A DNA stretch of 57,515 nucleotides from a virus: IMG/VR virus record IMGVR_UViG_3300042549_001260, positions 1 to 57,515 of that record, one strand, 5' to 3'. Under the pieces are notes generated by a model. The model was given only the letters and a program-made list of their open reading frames with translations. It was not told the DNA's origin and did no database searches. The translations under genes and the position numbers were made by a program. Below, piece by piece: positions 30,632 through 38,340 of this stretch. Within the stretch, counting starts at the first letter, position 1, and each line of letters opens with the position of its first letter.

Positions 30632-30897
30632 GCATGAGCAACGAAGAGTCATGGCACTTGTCCAAATCAATTCCTCTTACCCTTGTATTCGCCATCTTCT
30701 GTCAGACGGTTGCTCTGATCTGGTTTGTTGCTAGTCTACGTAATGATATTGACTACGCTCAAAAAGAACTTGTACGGCAGGATACCAGAATCAATACACT
30801 GGAAGAGACTGTCCAGAATCAGGCTGTCACCATGGGTCGCATTGATGAGAATATCAAAGCAATCAGGGGTGCAGTAGAGGCCATGGCTGTAAAATGA
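30628..30897 (+). CDS. single-pass membrane protein with coiled coil (89 aa), lysis cassette
   Basis: Residues 15-36 (IPLTLVFAIFCQTVALIWFVA...) form one transmembrane helix; the rest is a coiled coil with LVRQDTRINTLEETVQNQ and RIDENIKAIRGAVEAM. This topology fits an inner-membrane spanin or a holin accessory protein. ATGA overlaps on both sides. Confidence 0.8.
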   Translation: MSMSNEESWHLSKSIPLTLVFAIFCQTVALIWFVASLRNDIDYAQKELVRQDTRINTLEETVQNQAVTMGRIDENIKAIRGAVEAMAVK

Positions 30898-31181
30898 AAA
30901 CCTACAAACGAGAGCTTGCTATAGTCCTCTTGGTCTGGCTGGCTTACGTTGTAGAGGTGAAGGAAACTAGCCTTGTTGAAATCCTTGTCTGGCCTGTCTT
31001 CACCTTCGCTGCTCTTTCTTTTGGGTTGGATTGGTTTGGTAAGTCTCCTTCCGGGATGCAGCAATTTACCAATGAAACTACTGACCGGGGGGGGGCCCAA
31101 CGTAGCGGCAAACGTACAAGCAGGGAAGACAAACTCCCAAACGCTAGGGACTACGAGGATCACGGAGCAGAAGACAAATAA
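30894..31181 (+). CDS. holin-like protein with two membrane segments (95 aa)
   Basis: Two hydrophobic helices, ELAIVLLVWLAYVVE (about 7-21) and LVEILVWPVFTFAALSFGL (about 27-45). The part after about residue 60 is polar and basic and lies in the region overlapped by the next gene, across a run of nine G. The N-terminal half alone has the look of a holin. A true stop just after the second helix in relatives, or slippage at the G run, could explain the odd tail. Confidence 0.7.
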   Translation: MKTYKRELAIVLLVWLAYVVEVKETSLVEILVWPVFTFAALSFGLDWFGKSPSGMQQFTNETTDRGGAQRSGKRTSREDKLPNARDYEDHGAEDK

Positions 31182-31359
31182 TGGTGACATCAAGTCTGTA
31201 GAGTCTAAGGTTTCAGCGGAGCAAGTTGAGAAAGTTGTTGTCAATGAGGTTCAGCCGTGGGTTATTCTACTCCTGATTCTAGGGTGGTTACTCCCCTCAC
31301 CGAATGAAATTGGCAGATGGATCACAAATCTCTTTAAGAGGAAGAAAGATGCCCAGTGA
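31072..31359 (+). CDS. spanin-like lysis membrane protein (95 aa)
   Basis: From an ATG giving MKLLTGGGPNVAANVQAGK, through a polar middle with ITEQKTNNGDIKS, to a C-terminal membrane helix in PWVILLLILGWLLPSP and a basic end. The frame is open upstream to a TTG at 30973, which would add a lipoprotein-like signal (LLGWIGLVSLLPGC), nested out of frame in the holin gene as Rz1 is in Rz. Which start is used is unclear. Position after endolysin and holin supports a lysis role. Confidence 0.7.
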   Translation: MKLLTGGGPNVAANVQAGKTNSQTLGTTRITEQKTNNGDIKSVESKVSAEQVEKVVVNEVQPWVILLLILGWLLPSPNEIGRWITNLFKRKKDAQ

Positions 31360-31639
31360 AAAAGACCCCAGACTAGCCAGAGCAGGTGTTGCGGGCTTCA
31401 ATAAGCCTAAAAGAACCCCCGATCACCCCAAGAAGTCCCACATTGTGGTGGCAAAAGAGGGTGATAAGGTCAAAACTATCAGGTTTGGTGAGCAGGGTGC
31501 TAGTACTGCGGGTGCTCCCAAGGCTGGTGAGGCTGACAAGATGAAGAAAAAGAGAGCCTCCTTCAAGGCTAGGCACTCAAAGAACATCGCAAAGGGCAAA
31601 ATGTCTGCTGCGTTCTGGGCTGATAAAGAAAAATGGTAG
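31349..31639 (+). CDS. small Lys-rich protein (96 aa), DUF5872-like
   Basis: Begins MPSEKDPRLARAGVAGFNKP and ends RASFKARHSKNIAKGKMSAA, then FWADKEKW. The S-F-(K/R)-A-R-H...W motif recurs in small basic proteins of marine phages, whose function is unknown. GAGGAAG site upstream of the chosen ATG. Confidence 0.8.
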   Translation: MPSEKDPRLARAGVAGFNKPKRTPDHPKKSHIVVAKEGDKVKTIRFGEQGASTAGAPKAGEADKMKKKRASFKARHSKNIAKGKMSAAFWADKEKW

Positions 31640-31899
31640 ATAAAACAAGAAATTACAAGTCAGAGTACGCTAATTATCACGCGAAGCCCGAACAGCGGGA
31701 GCGTAACAATGCTCGTAAACGTGCTCGTTATGACTTAGAGAAGAAGGGTACAGTGTCCAAGGGGGATGGTAAAGACATCGACCACAAAGATGGTAACCCC
31801 AAGAACGGAAAACCTAAAAACCTTCGTGTAGTCACCAAGACTGCCAATCGGTCTTTTCCTAGAACAAAGACTGCAGCCAAGAAAAACCCAAAGGACTAA
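31633..31899 (+). CDS. small basic HNH-like protein (88 aa)
   Basis: RNYKSEYANYHAKPEQRERNN, then KGDGKDIDHKDGNPKNGKPK and NLRVVTKTANRSF. The D-H-K-D-G-N-P-x-N and N-L-R-V-V pattern matches the core of HNH-type nucleases in a minimal form seen in many marine phages near terminase. It might assist packaging or DNA cutting; activity is uncertain. Confidence 0.75.
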   Translation: MVDKTRNYKSEYANYHAKPEQRERNNARKRARYDLEKKGTVSKGDGKDIDHKDGNPKNGKPKNLRVVTKTANRSFPRTKTAAKKNPKD

Positions 31900-31901
31900 T
31901 C

Positions 31902-32072
31902 ATGCCTCTTACCTCTAAGGGTAAAAAGATCAAGGCTGCTATGCAGAAAGAATATGGTAAGAAGGCCGGAGAAAAAGTCTTCTACGCCACCGCACAGCGC
32001 AGCGAGCAAGGCTCTTTAGAAAACAAGGGCACCATTAAGGGTGTCACCAAACCCCGGAGAAAAGACAAATGA
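31902..32072 (+). CDS. small basic protein (56 aa)
   Basis: MPLTSKGKKIKAAMQKEYG, then KAGEKVFYATAQRSEQG. This G-K-K-I-x-x-x-M-x-x-x-Y-G-x-x-x-G-x-x-V-F-Y-A pattern is frequent in small proteins near phage terminases. Function unknown. Overlaps the next ATG by four bases. Confidence 0.75.
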   Translation: MPLTSKGKKIKAAMQKEYGKKAGEKVFYATAQRSEQGSLENKGTIKGVTKPRRKDK

Positions 32073-32299
32073 TGTACGGTAAACCAAAAGCTGCTAAGCC
32101 TAAGAAACCTGCACCCAAAAAAGGTATGGCTATGGGTGGTATGGCCATGGTCAATAAAGATGGCAAGAAGGTTCCTGCATTTGCTGCAGATGGCATTGGT
32201 AAAATGGCTTACGGCGGTATGACTAAGAAGGGCTACAATAAGGGCGGCATGGCTAACTGTGGCGCTTCGATGAAACCCGCTCAAGGTAAAGGCAAATAA
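32069..32299 (+). CDS. Gly/Met/Lys-rich protein (76 aa)
   Basis: Low-complexity protein with KKGMAMGGMAMVNKDGKK and KMAYGGMTKKGYNKGGM. Similar Gly-Met-rich proteins occur in marine podoviruses; the same style of segment appears in the 1343-aa virion protein here. Possibly a flexible virion component. Confidence 0.7.
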   Translation: MMYGKPKAAKPKKPAPKKGMAMGGMAMVNKDGKKVPAFAADGIGKMAYGGMTKKGYNKGGMANCGASMKPAQGKGK

Positions 32300-32301
32300 T
32301 C

Positions 32302-32406
32302 ATGGCTAAGAAACCTACACCCAAATTCACTCCCTGCAAGTCTTGCCCTGCACCAGCCAAGTGTAAGGCAATGGGTTCCTGCATGGCTAAAAAAGGTAAG
32401 AAGTAG
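32302..32406 (+). CDS. tiny zinc-ribbon-like protein (34 aa)
   Basis: Four cysteines in 34 residues: PCKSCPAPAKCKAMGSC, bounded by Lys-rich ends. The CxxC...C...C spacing fits a small zinc-binding knot. It starts MAKK, like the next gene, and is directly followed by it. Function unknown. Confidence 0.65.
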   Translation: MAKKPTPKFTPCKSCPAPAKCKAMGSCMAKKGKK

Positions 32407-32408
32407 TC

Positions 32409-33017
32409 ATGGCTAAGAAGCTTAAAGATGTCAATAAAGATGGCAAGGTAAACTTTAAGGACACTTGGCTTGGTGAGCGCCTGTCTACCAAAGGTAAACT
32501 TAAAGGGCCTAACCTTGCGGAGTCTCTTAAGGGTGCTCGTCGTGAAGTTCCCGGTGAAGAAAAGAAATCGACTACCTCCACTAAGCCTTCTGCCTCCATT
32601 AAGCCTGAGTCCTCTCAAAAGAAAAATAAAGTTACGGCCACTGCCAAGGCTTCTGGTTCTGTTGTGCCAACAGGTACGGCTTCAGCAAAAGCCACAGTTA
32701 AGGTTCCCTCTAAGCCTAAAAGTAAATCTACAACTGGTGAACCTCTACGCACTGCATTGAAAAGTGTAGGCCCAGTTGGAGGTAGGGTATCTTTTCCCGG
32801 ATCAAGTCTATCTAATGAGCGGACGGATAGAAGAATAACCAAGGACACCGCGAGACCGTCTTTTGATGTCAATTACGATCAGTGGCTAAAGATGACACCA
32901 GCAAAGCGAAAAGAACTTGGTCTCCCTGCAACTTATGGGCTTGTGCAACGAATGCTTGGTACTAAGATGAATACCCAAACAAAGAACAGATTTAAGTTCT
33001 ACAATAAAGAAGACTAA
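32409..33017 (+). CDS. Lys/Ser/Thr-rich protein with an EF-hand-like loop (202 aa)
   Basis: The N-terminus KLKDVNKDGKVNFKDTWLGE fits a calcium-binding D-x-N-x-D-G-x-x-x-x-x-D loop of the dockerin/EF-hand type. A long low-complexity Lys/Ser/Thr/Pro segment (about 40-115) follows, then a C-terminal domain with YDQWLKMTPAKRKELGLP. Possibly a virion or packaging accessory protein. Confidence 0.7.
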   Translation: MAKKLKDVNKDGKVNFKDTWLGERLSTKGKLKGPNLAESLKGARREVPGEEKKSTTSTKPSASIKPESSQKKNKVTATAKASGSVVPTGTASAKATVKVPSKPKSKSTTGEPLRTALKSVGPVGGRVSFPGSSLSNERTDRRITKDTARPSFDVNYDQWLKMTPAKRKELGLPATYGLVQRMLGTKMNTQTKNRFKFYNKED

Positions 33018-33020
33018 GTA

Positions 33021-33374
33021 ATGGCAGAAGTTAGGGCAATCTCTCACGTAATTGCGTGTACAACTGCAGCGACTCATGTCCTGTATAGATGTCCGCTCAA
33101 TTGCAGGTCAAAGATTCCCCTAGTTTTCTTTACCAATGCTGGTGGAAACAATACAGTCTCACTGAAGTGGTACAGAAAAGCTGACAATGCTACCTACTAT
33201 ATCATTGGTGGTAAGAATATGAGCACAGGGGAGTTTATACAACTCTCTCAGAGCTACATTGTACTGGACCCTGAAGATCGTCTAGAGATTGTCTTGGGGT
33301 CTAGTGGAACTGTGGATGCACTCTGCACTGCAGAAGAACTCTTTACTGCCAATACGACAAGGCCACAGTCATGA
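33021..33374 (+). CDS. beta-rich virion-type protein (117 aa)
   Basis: Strand-rich: VLYRCPLNCRSKIPLVFF, TVSLKWYRKADNATYYIIG, QLSQSYIVLDPEDRLEIVL. This pattern resembles small receptor- or head-decoration proteins of phages. Overlaps the next gene by ATGA. Function inferred only from fold-like pattern and location. Confidence 0.65.
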   Translation: MAEVRAISHVIACTTAATHVLYRCPLNCRSKIPLVFFTNAGGNNTVSLKWYRKADNATYYIIGGKNMSTGEFIQLSQSYIVLDPEDRLEIVLGSSGTVDALCTAEELFTANTTRPQS

Positions 33375-33544
33375 CATCTAAAGTTAATCAAGCAGGCAAT
33401 TACACTAAACCCACCATGCGTAAGCAACTCTTCAATACTATTAAGGCTGGGAGTAAGGGCGGCGCTCCGGGTCAGTGGTCTGCAAGAAAAGCGCAGATGT
33501 TGGCTAAGCAGTATAAAGCCAAGGGCGGAGGGTACAAAGATTGA
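33371..33544 (+). CDS. small basic conserved phage protein (57 aa)
   Basis: NYTKPTMRKQLFNTIKAGSKG and GQWSARKAQMLAKQYKAKG. The G-x-W-S-A-R-K-A-Q-x-L-A-x-x-Y pattern recurs in terminase-proximal genes of marine phages; the function is unknown. Coupled by ATGA upstream. Confidence 0.8.
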   Translation: MTSKVNQAGNYTKPTMRKQLFNTIKAGSKGGAPGQWSARKAQMLAKQYKAKGGGYKD

Positions 33545-33789
33545 GCGACCCTCAAAAAAGCCTCAGGAAGTGGACAAAAGAAGAGTGGGGAACCAAAAGC
33601 GGTAAGCCCTCTACTCAAGGTCCAAAAGCTACTGGGGAACGGTATCTGCCCAAGAAGGCCAGAGAAGTTCTTTCTAAAGAAGAGTATGCCCGTACCAGTG
33701 CGAAGAAAAGAGAAGACACCAAGAAAGGGAAGCAGTTCTCCAAGCAGCCCGAAAGTGTTGCAAAGAAAACAGCGAGGTTCCGCAAATGA
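33541..33789 (+). CDS. small basic protein, TTG start (82 aa)
   Basis: SDPQKSLRKWTKEEWGTKSG, then GERYLPKKAREVLSKEEYAR and a Lys-rich end. The conserved-looking start after TTG, with GGAGG about ten bases upstream, argues for a TTG start overlapping the previous stop by four bases. A K-W-T-x-x-x-W-x-T-x-S-G-K-P-S protein is common near terminase genes. Confidence 0.75.
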   Translation: MSDPQKSLRKWTKEEWGTKSGKPSTQGPKATGERYLPKKAREVLSKEEYARTSAKKREDTKKGKQFSKQPESVAKKTARFRK

Positions 33790-34148
33790 CTAAACAGCTT
33801 ACCGAGATGCAACAGAAGTTCCTTGATGTCCTCTTCGAAGAGGCTCGGGGTGACTACGTTAAGGCCAAGAAGCTGGCTGGCTACAGCGACACATACTCCA
33901 CCAAGCACATCGTTGAGTCCATTGAGGATGAGATTGCAGAACTCACCAAGAAGTTCATCACTCGTGTTGGTGTTAAGGCTGCATACAGCATGTACGAAGT
34001 GATTGTTGACCCTACTGCACTCGGCAACAAAGAGAAGATGGCTGCAGCTAAGGATTTGCTTGATCGTGGTGGCTTCAAGGCTAGGGATGAAGTTAAGATC
34101 GAGTCTGATATTCCACTCTTTATTCTCCCTTCCAAGAAAAGCGATTGA
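33786..34148 (+). CDS. terminase small subunit-like protein
   Basis: 120 aa. The N-terminal helix-turn-helix begins LTEMQQKFLDVLFEEARGD and continues YVKAKKLAGYSDTYS, the usual start of small terminases. An acidic oligomerisation helix and a C-terminal tail follow. It should recognise phage DNA for packaging, with TerL encoded two genes downstream. The order small subunit, DNA-binding protein, large subunit supports the call. Confidence 0.8.
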   Translation: MTKQLTEMQQKFLDVLFEEARGDYVKAKKLAGYSDTYSTKHIVESIEDEIAELTKKFITRVGVKAAYSMYEVIVDPTALGNKEKMAAAKDLLDRGGFKARDEVKIESDIPLFILPSKKSD

Positions 34149-34179
34149 CAGCTTGTGTCGTTAGTAGTATAAGTATCTC

Positions 34180-34641
34180 ATGCCAAAAATCAAAACAGAA
34201 TGGAAGCTACCAAAACCTATCGACCATGGTGACCACTTCGAGTGGAAGCCTGTTGTCAGAAGCGGTAGAATTATGCCCTTCGGGTACAGAGAAGACCCTA
34301 AAGACCCGGATGTACTACTCCCTATTCCAAAAGAGCTGGAACTTCTTGAGCAAGCAAAAAGGCACCTCAAGAAGTACTCTTATAGAGCAGTTGCAGCTTG
34401 GTTGAGTGAGCAGAGTGGTAGACCCATTTCCCACGTAGGTCTGTATAAGAGGATTAAGCTTGAGTACAAACGTAAGACAGACGCTGCAAACCAACGCTAT
34501 TTTGCCGAAAAGTACAAAACGGCCCTCGAAAAAGCCGAAAGACTTGAAGCAAAAATTGGTGGAAGTGCAATCAGAACCAGTACCAGTACCAGCACCAGCG
34601 GAGAACAAGACCTACGCGCAGGCGATCCCACCGAAGTTTGA
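34180..34641 (+). CDS. DNA-binding-type protein overlapping terL (153 aa)
   Basis: KELELLEQAKRHLKKYSYRA, then AAWLSEQSGRPISHVGLYKRI looks like a helix-turn-helix, followed by a coiled coil KTALEKAERLEAKIGG and a Ser/Thr repeat TSTSTSTSG. Its last 182 bp overlap the open N-terminus of the terminase gene in another frame. It may be a packaging-specific DNA-binding protein. Confidence 0.75.
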   Translation: MPKIKTEWKLPKPIDHGDHFEWKPVVRSGRIMPFGYREDPKDPDVLLPIPKELELLEQAKRHLKKYSYRAVAAWLSEQSGRPISHVGLYKRIKLEYKRKTDAANQRYFAEKYKTALEKAERLEAKIGGSAIRTSTSTSTSGEQDLRAGDPTEV

Positions 34642-36046
34642 TGTTGAGAAGGCTAGGGAAGTTATCTTCCAACCCAACCCCGGACCTCAGACAGAGTTCT
34701 TGTCTGCAGATGAGCAAGAGGTTCTCTATGGTGGTGCAGCAGGTGGTGGTAAATCCTACGCCATGTTGGCAGACCCAGTACGTTATCTAAACAATGAACA
34801 CGCCAAGATGCTTTTGGTGCGTAAGTCTACAGAAGAACTTAGAGAACTAATTTCTGTTTCGAAGATGCTGTATCCCAGAGCTATTCCGGGGATTAAGTTT
34901 TTAGAGAGAGACAAGACTTGGGTAGCACCTTCTGGAGCAACACTCTGGATGAGCTACCTAGACTCAGATGATGACGTTACTCGCTATCAAGGTCAGGCAT
35001 ACAACTGGATTGGTTTCGACGAACTTACCCAGTGGTCTAGTCCCTACGCTTGGAACTATATGCGTTCTCGTCTCAGGACAACTCGTGATAGCGGCCTCAA
35101 GCTGTACCAGAGAGCTACAACCAACCCCGGAGGGGCAGGACACCACTGGGTTAAGAAAGCCTTCATTGATCCCTCACCTCCCGGTAAAGTATTCTGGGCT
35201 ATCGACCCGGAGACAGGTGAAACTCTGCAGTGGCCCAAAGGTCATTCCCGAGGGGGAGAGCCACTCTTTCAAAGACGATTTATTCCTGCAACCCTCTTCG
35301 ATAACCCCTACTTGGCCGATGATGGTATGTACGAAGCCAACCTCTTGTCTCTCCCTGAGCACCAGAGAAAACAGCTTCTGGAGGGTAATTGGGATACTGC
35401 AGAGGGTGCTGCTTTCCCGGAGTTTAATCGTAGATTGCATGTCATTGACCCGTTTGAAATCCCTACTAGCTGGCCAAGATTTCGTGCTGCTGACTACGGG
35501 TATAGTTCTTATACTGGTGTTCTCTGGTTTGCTGTAGCCCCCGATGAGCAACTGGTTGTGTACCGTGAGTTGTACGTCTCGAAGGTTCTTGCAGAAGATT
35601 TGGCAGACAGGATTCTGGGAGAAGAGTCTGGGGAAAAGATGCGTTATGGTGTTCTTGACTCCTCCCTCTGGCACAAGCGTGGGGATACTGGGCCTAGCAT
35701 TGCTGAACGTATGATCTTAAAGGGATGCCGCTGGCGTCCTTCAGACAGAAGTAAGGGTTCTCGTATCGCAGGTAAGAACGAAATCCACAGGCGTTTGCAA
35801 CATGATGCTTACACAGATGCACCCAGAATGGTTATCTTCAATACTTGTAAGAACCTGATCTCTCAACTGCCATCTCTTCCCCTAGATAAAACTAACCCAG
35901 AAGATGTAGACACCAAGGCAGAAGATCACCTGTACGATGCCCTGAGATACGGGGTTATGACTCGCCCGAGAAGTGGTCTATTTGATCTCGACCCTAACTC
36001 TGGCAGAACTGGCTTTCAGATCGCTGACAGTACTTTCGGCTACTAA
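34460..36046 (+). CDS. terL: terminase large subunit
   Basis: 528 aa packaging motor. ATPase: Walker A GGAAGGGKS (residues 91-99), Walker B NWIGFDELTQ (about 178). RNase H-like nuclease: RAADYGYSSYTG, YGVLDSSLWH and EDHLYDALRYG supply the acidic metal ligands. The listed start is a TTG preceded by GAGGA, which gives a long overlap with the upstream gene. A GTG at about 34565 is an alternative that would shorten the overlap. Confidence 0.93.
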   Translation: MSTNVRQTLQTNAILPKSTKRPSKKPKDLKQKLVEVQSEPVPVPAPAENKTYAQAIPPKFDVEKAREVIFQPNPGPQTEFLSADEQEVLYGGAAGGGKSYAMLADPVRYLNNEHAKMLLVRKSTEELRELISVSKMLYPRAIPGIKFLERDKTWVAPSGATLWMSYLDSDDDVTRYQGQAYNWIGFDELTQWSSPYAWNYMRSRLRTTRDSGLKLYQRATTNPGGAGHHWVKKAFIDPSPPGKVFWAIDPETGETLQWPKGHSRGGEPLFQRRFIPATLFDNPYLADDGMYEANLLSLPEHQRKQLLEGNWDTAEGAAFPEFNRRLHVIDPFEIPTSWPRFRAADYGYSSYTGVLWFAVAPDEQLVVYRELYVSKVLAEDLADRILGEESGEKMRYGVLDSSLWHKRGDTGPSIAERMILKGCRWRPSDRSKGSRIAGKNEIHRRLQHDAYTDAPRMVIFNTCKNLISQLPSLPLDKTNPEDVDTKAEDHLYDALRYGVMTRPRSGLFDLDPNSGRTGFQIADSTFGY

Positions 36047-36064
36047 CACAAATTGGAAATGAGA

Positions 36065-38152
36065 ATGGAAGAAGACAACATCTCCCCCGACAGCATTAAG
36101 ATGCTTGCAGTCGAGGATACTTCTGGCGACACGAACACTGATAAAAAAGCAGGTACGATTGTCTCCTATGTGGAAGAGCGTTTCTCTAAGGCTGAGACTG
36201 CGAGAGAGACGGAGGAGTATCGTTGGATTACGGCCTATCGCAATTATCGCGGTCTGTACGGACCTGATGTCAAATTTACTGATACTGAAAAATCTCAGGT
36301 ATTTGTCAAAGTTACTAAGACTAAAGTACTTGCTGCTTTCGGGCAGATGACCGAGGTGCTCTTCGGTGGTAATAAGTTTCCTATCACTATTGACCCTACT
36401 ACGCTCCCTGAGGGTGTAGTAGATACAGCCCATATTGAGACTAACGACGAAGTGAAGAAGGCAGAAAAGTCTGCTGGTGTTAAACCTCTGCTTCCCGGCG
36501 AGACCATGCAGGACTATCGTGAGCGCCTTGGTGGACTCAAGAAAGAGCTTGAGCCTGTCGAAGAAGTTCGTCCCGGCCCCGGCATGACTCCCTCTCAGAT
36601 CACCTTCGAACCTGCCATGATTGCAGCCAAGAAGATGGAAAAGAAAATCCACGACCAACTTGAAGAGTCTCATGCCTCCAAGCACCTGCGGTCTACTGCC
36701 TTTGAGTGCGCCCTGTTTGGGACTGGCGTTATGAAGGGTCCGTTTGCAGTCGATAAAGAATATCCTCGTTGGGATGATAAGGGTGCTTATGACCCAGTAA
36801 TTAAGACTGTCCCCATGGTCTCTAATGTATCTATCTGGAACTTCTACCCGGACCCAGATGCCAACAATATGGAAGAGTCTGAGTTTGCTATTGAGCGTCA
36901 CAAGATGTCTCGCAGTGATCTCCGTAAGCTTGCTACCCGACCTTATTTCCGTAAGAATGAGATTGAAACTGCAATCAAGTTTGGCCCCAACTACATCAAA
37001 GAGTGGTGGGAACAGGTTATGGAGGATGATGCTCAACAACCCAGCACAGAGCGATATGAAGTTCTGGAGTTCTGGGGTAATGTGGACAAAGAAATTCTAG
37101 AGAACCACAATGTTACCATCCCTGCTGCACTCAAGAATAAACTTGAAGTGTCAGTCAATATCTGGGTCTGCAATGGCAGAGTTCTTCGCCTTGTGATGAA
37201 CCCCTTCACACCCACGATCATCCCCTTCTATGTTGTCCCCTATGAGATTAATCCCTATTCGATATGGGGTGTTGGTGTTGCAGAGAATATGGACGACACT
37301 CAGACCCTGATGAACGGGTTTATGCGTATGGCAGTGGACAACGCTGCTCTGAGTGGCAACCTGTTGATTGAAGTGGACGAGACAAACCTTGTTCCCGGTC
37401 AAGACTTGAGTGTGTACCCCGGTAAAGTTTTCCGGCGTCAGGGTGGCGCTCCGGGTCAAGCTATCTTCGGCACAAAGTTCCCCAACGTCTCCAACGAAAA
37501 TATGCAGATGTTTGATAAAGCCAGAGTATTGGCCGATGAATCTACTGGGTTCCCGTCGTTTGCCCATGGCCAGACTGGTGTGAGTGGTGTTGGTCGTACA
37601 GCCTCGGGCATCTCTATGCTGATGTCTGCTGCTAATGGTTCTATCCGCACTGTGGTCAAGAACATCGACGACTACCTGCTTGCCCCTCTTGGTAAGGCCC
37701 TATTCAGCTTCAATATGCAGTTTGACTTTGACCCTGAGATTAAGGGTGACTTAGAAGTTAAAGCTGCTGGCACTGAATCCTTGATGGCCAACGAAGTTCG
37801 TTCGCAGCGTCTGATGCAGTTCCTTGGTGTTGTCCAGAACCCTGTTCTAGCTCCGTTTGCTCGTATGGATTACATTGTTCGTGAGATTGCTAAGTCCATG
37901 GACCTTGACCCTGATAAGGTTGCAAACTCTATGCAACGTGCAGCCATTCAAGCCGAAATCCTCAAGAGCTTCCAAGCAACTCAGCCTCCCGCTCCTGAGC
38001 AAGGGCAACAACCCGGACAGCCTCCTGCCGCTCCTGCAGGTGTTCAGGCTCAGGATACGACAGGCTCTGGTGGTGGCAACATAGGTACTGGTTCTGTCCC
38101 CACTCCGGGTGAGCAAGGATTTTCAGCCAATACTGGTGAGGGTCAACAGTGA
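36065..38152 (+). CDS. portal protein
   Basis: 695 aa, directly after terL. Acidic start, then SYVEERFSKAETARETEEYRW and VKVTKTKVLAAFGQMTE, the helical portal wing; VSIWNFYPDPDANNMEES; and the crown region ends in a Gln/Pro-rich tail (PPAPEQGQQPGQPPAAP). It forms the dodecameric DNA gate at one vertex. Start chosen at the ATG with GGA about seven bases upstream; an ATG two codons earlier is possible. Confidence 0.9.
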   Translation: MEEDNISPDSIKMLAVEDTSGDTNTDKKAGTIVSYVEERFSKAETARETEEYRWITAYRNYRGLYGPDVKFTDTEKSQVFVKVTKTKVLAAFGQMTEVLFGGNKFPITIDPTTLPEGVVDTAHIETNDEVKKAEKSAGVKPLLPGETMQDYRERLGGLKKELEPVEEVRPGPGMTPSQITFEPAMIAAKKMEKKIHDQLEESHASKHLRSTAFECALFGTGVMKGPFAVDKEYPRWDDKGAYDPVIKTVPMVSNVSIWNFYPDPDANNMEESEFAIERHKMSRSDLRKLATRPYFRKNEIETAIKFGPNYIKEWWEQVMEDDAQQPSTERYEVLEFWGNVDKEILENHNVTIPAALKNKLEVSVNIWVCNGRVLRLVMNPFTPTIIPFYVVPYEINPYSIWGVGVAENMDDTQTLMNGFMRMAVDNAALSGNLLIEVDETNLVPGQDLSVYPGKVFRRQGGAPGQAIFGTKFPNVSNENMQMFDKARVLADESTGFPSFAHGQTGVSGVGRTASGISMLMSAANGSIRTVVKNIDDYLLAPLGKALFSFNMQFDFDPEIKGDLEVKAAGTESLMANEVRSQRLMQFLGVVQNPVLAPFARMDYIVREIAKSMDLDPDKVANSMQRAAIQAEILKSFQATQPPAPEQGQQPGQPPAAPAGVQAQDTTGSGGGNIGTGSVPTPGEQGFSANTGEGQQ

Positions 38153-38340
38153 ACCTAAAGCCTTTCGTCAACAATAAAGAACTCTGGACAGACTTCCAGC
38201 AAGAGTTGGGTAACAGAATCCAAGCCTGCTATAAGAAGCTTGAACAGGTTACAGACACTGTGGATATTTACCGGACTCAAGGGGAGATTCAAGCCTTGAA
38301 GAACCTGATGAAACTCCGTGACAAGGTGAATGCAGAATGA
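38149..38340 (+). CDS. small helical head protein (63 aa), GTG start
   Basis: NLKPFVNNKELWTDFQQELG, then YRTQGEIQALKNLMKLRDK. The GTG overlaps the portal stop by four bases and its own stop overlaps the next ATG. Short helical proteins with an E-I-x-A-L-x-x-L-x-x-L-R-D end are common behind portals and may be assembly factors. Confidence 0.75.
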   Translation: MNLKPFVNNKELWTDFQQELGNRIQACYKKLEQVTDTVDIYRTQGEIQALKNLMKLRDKVNAE

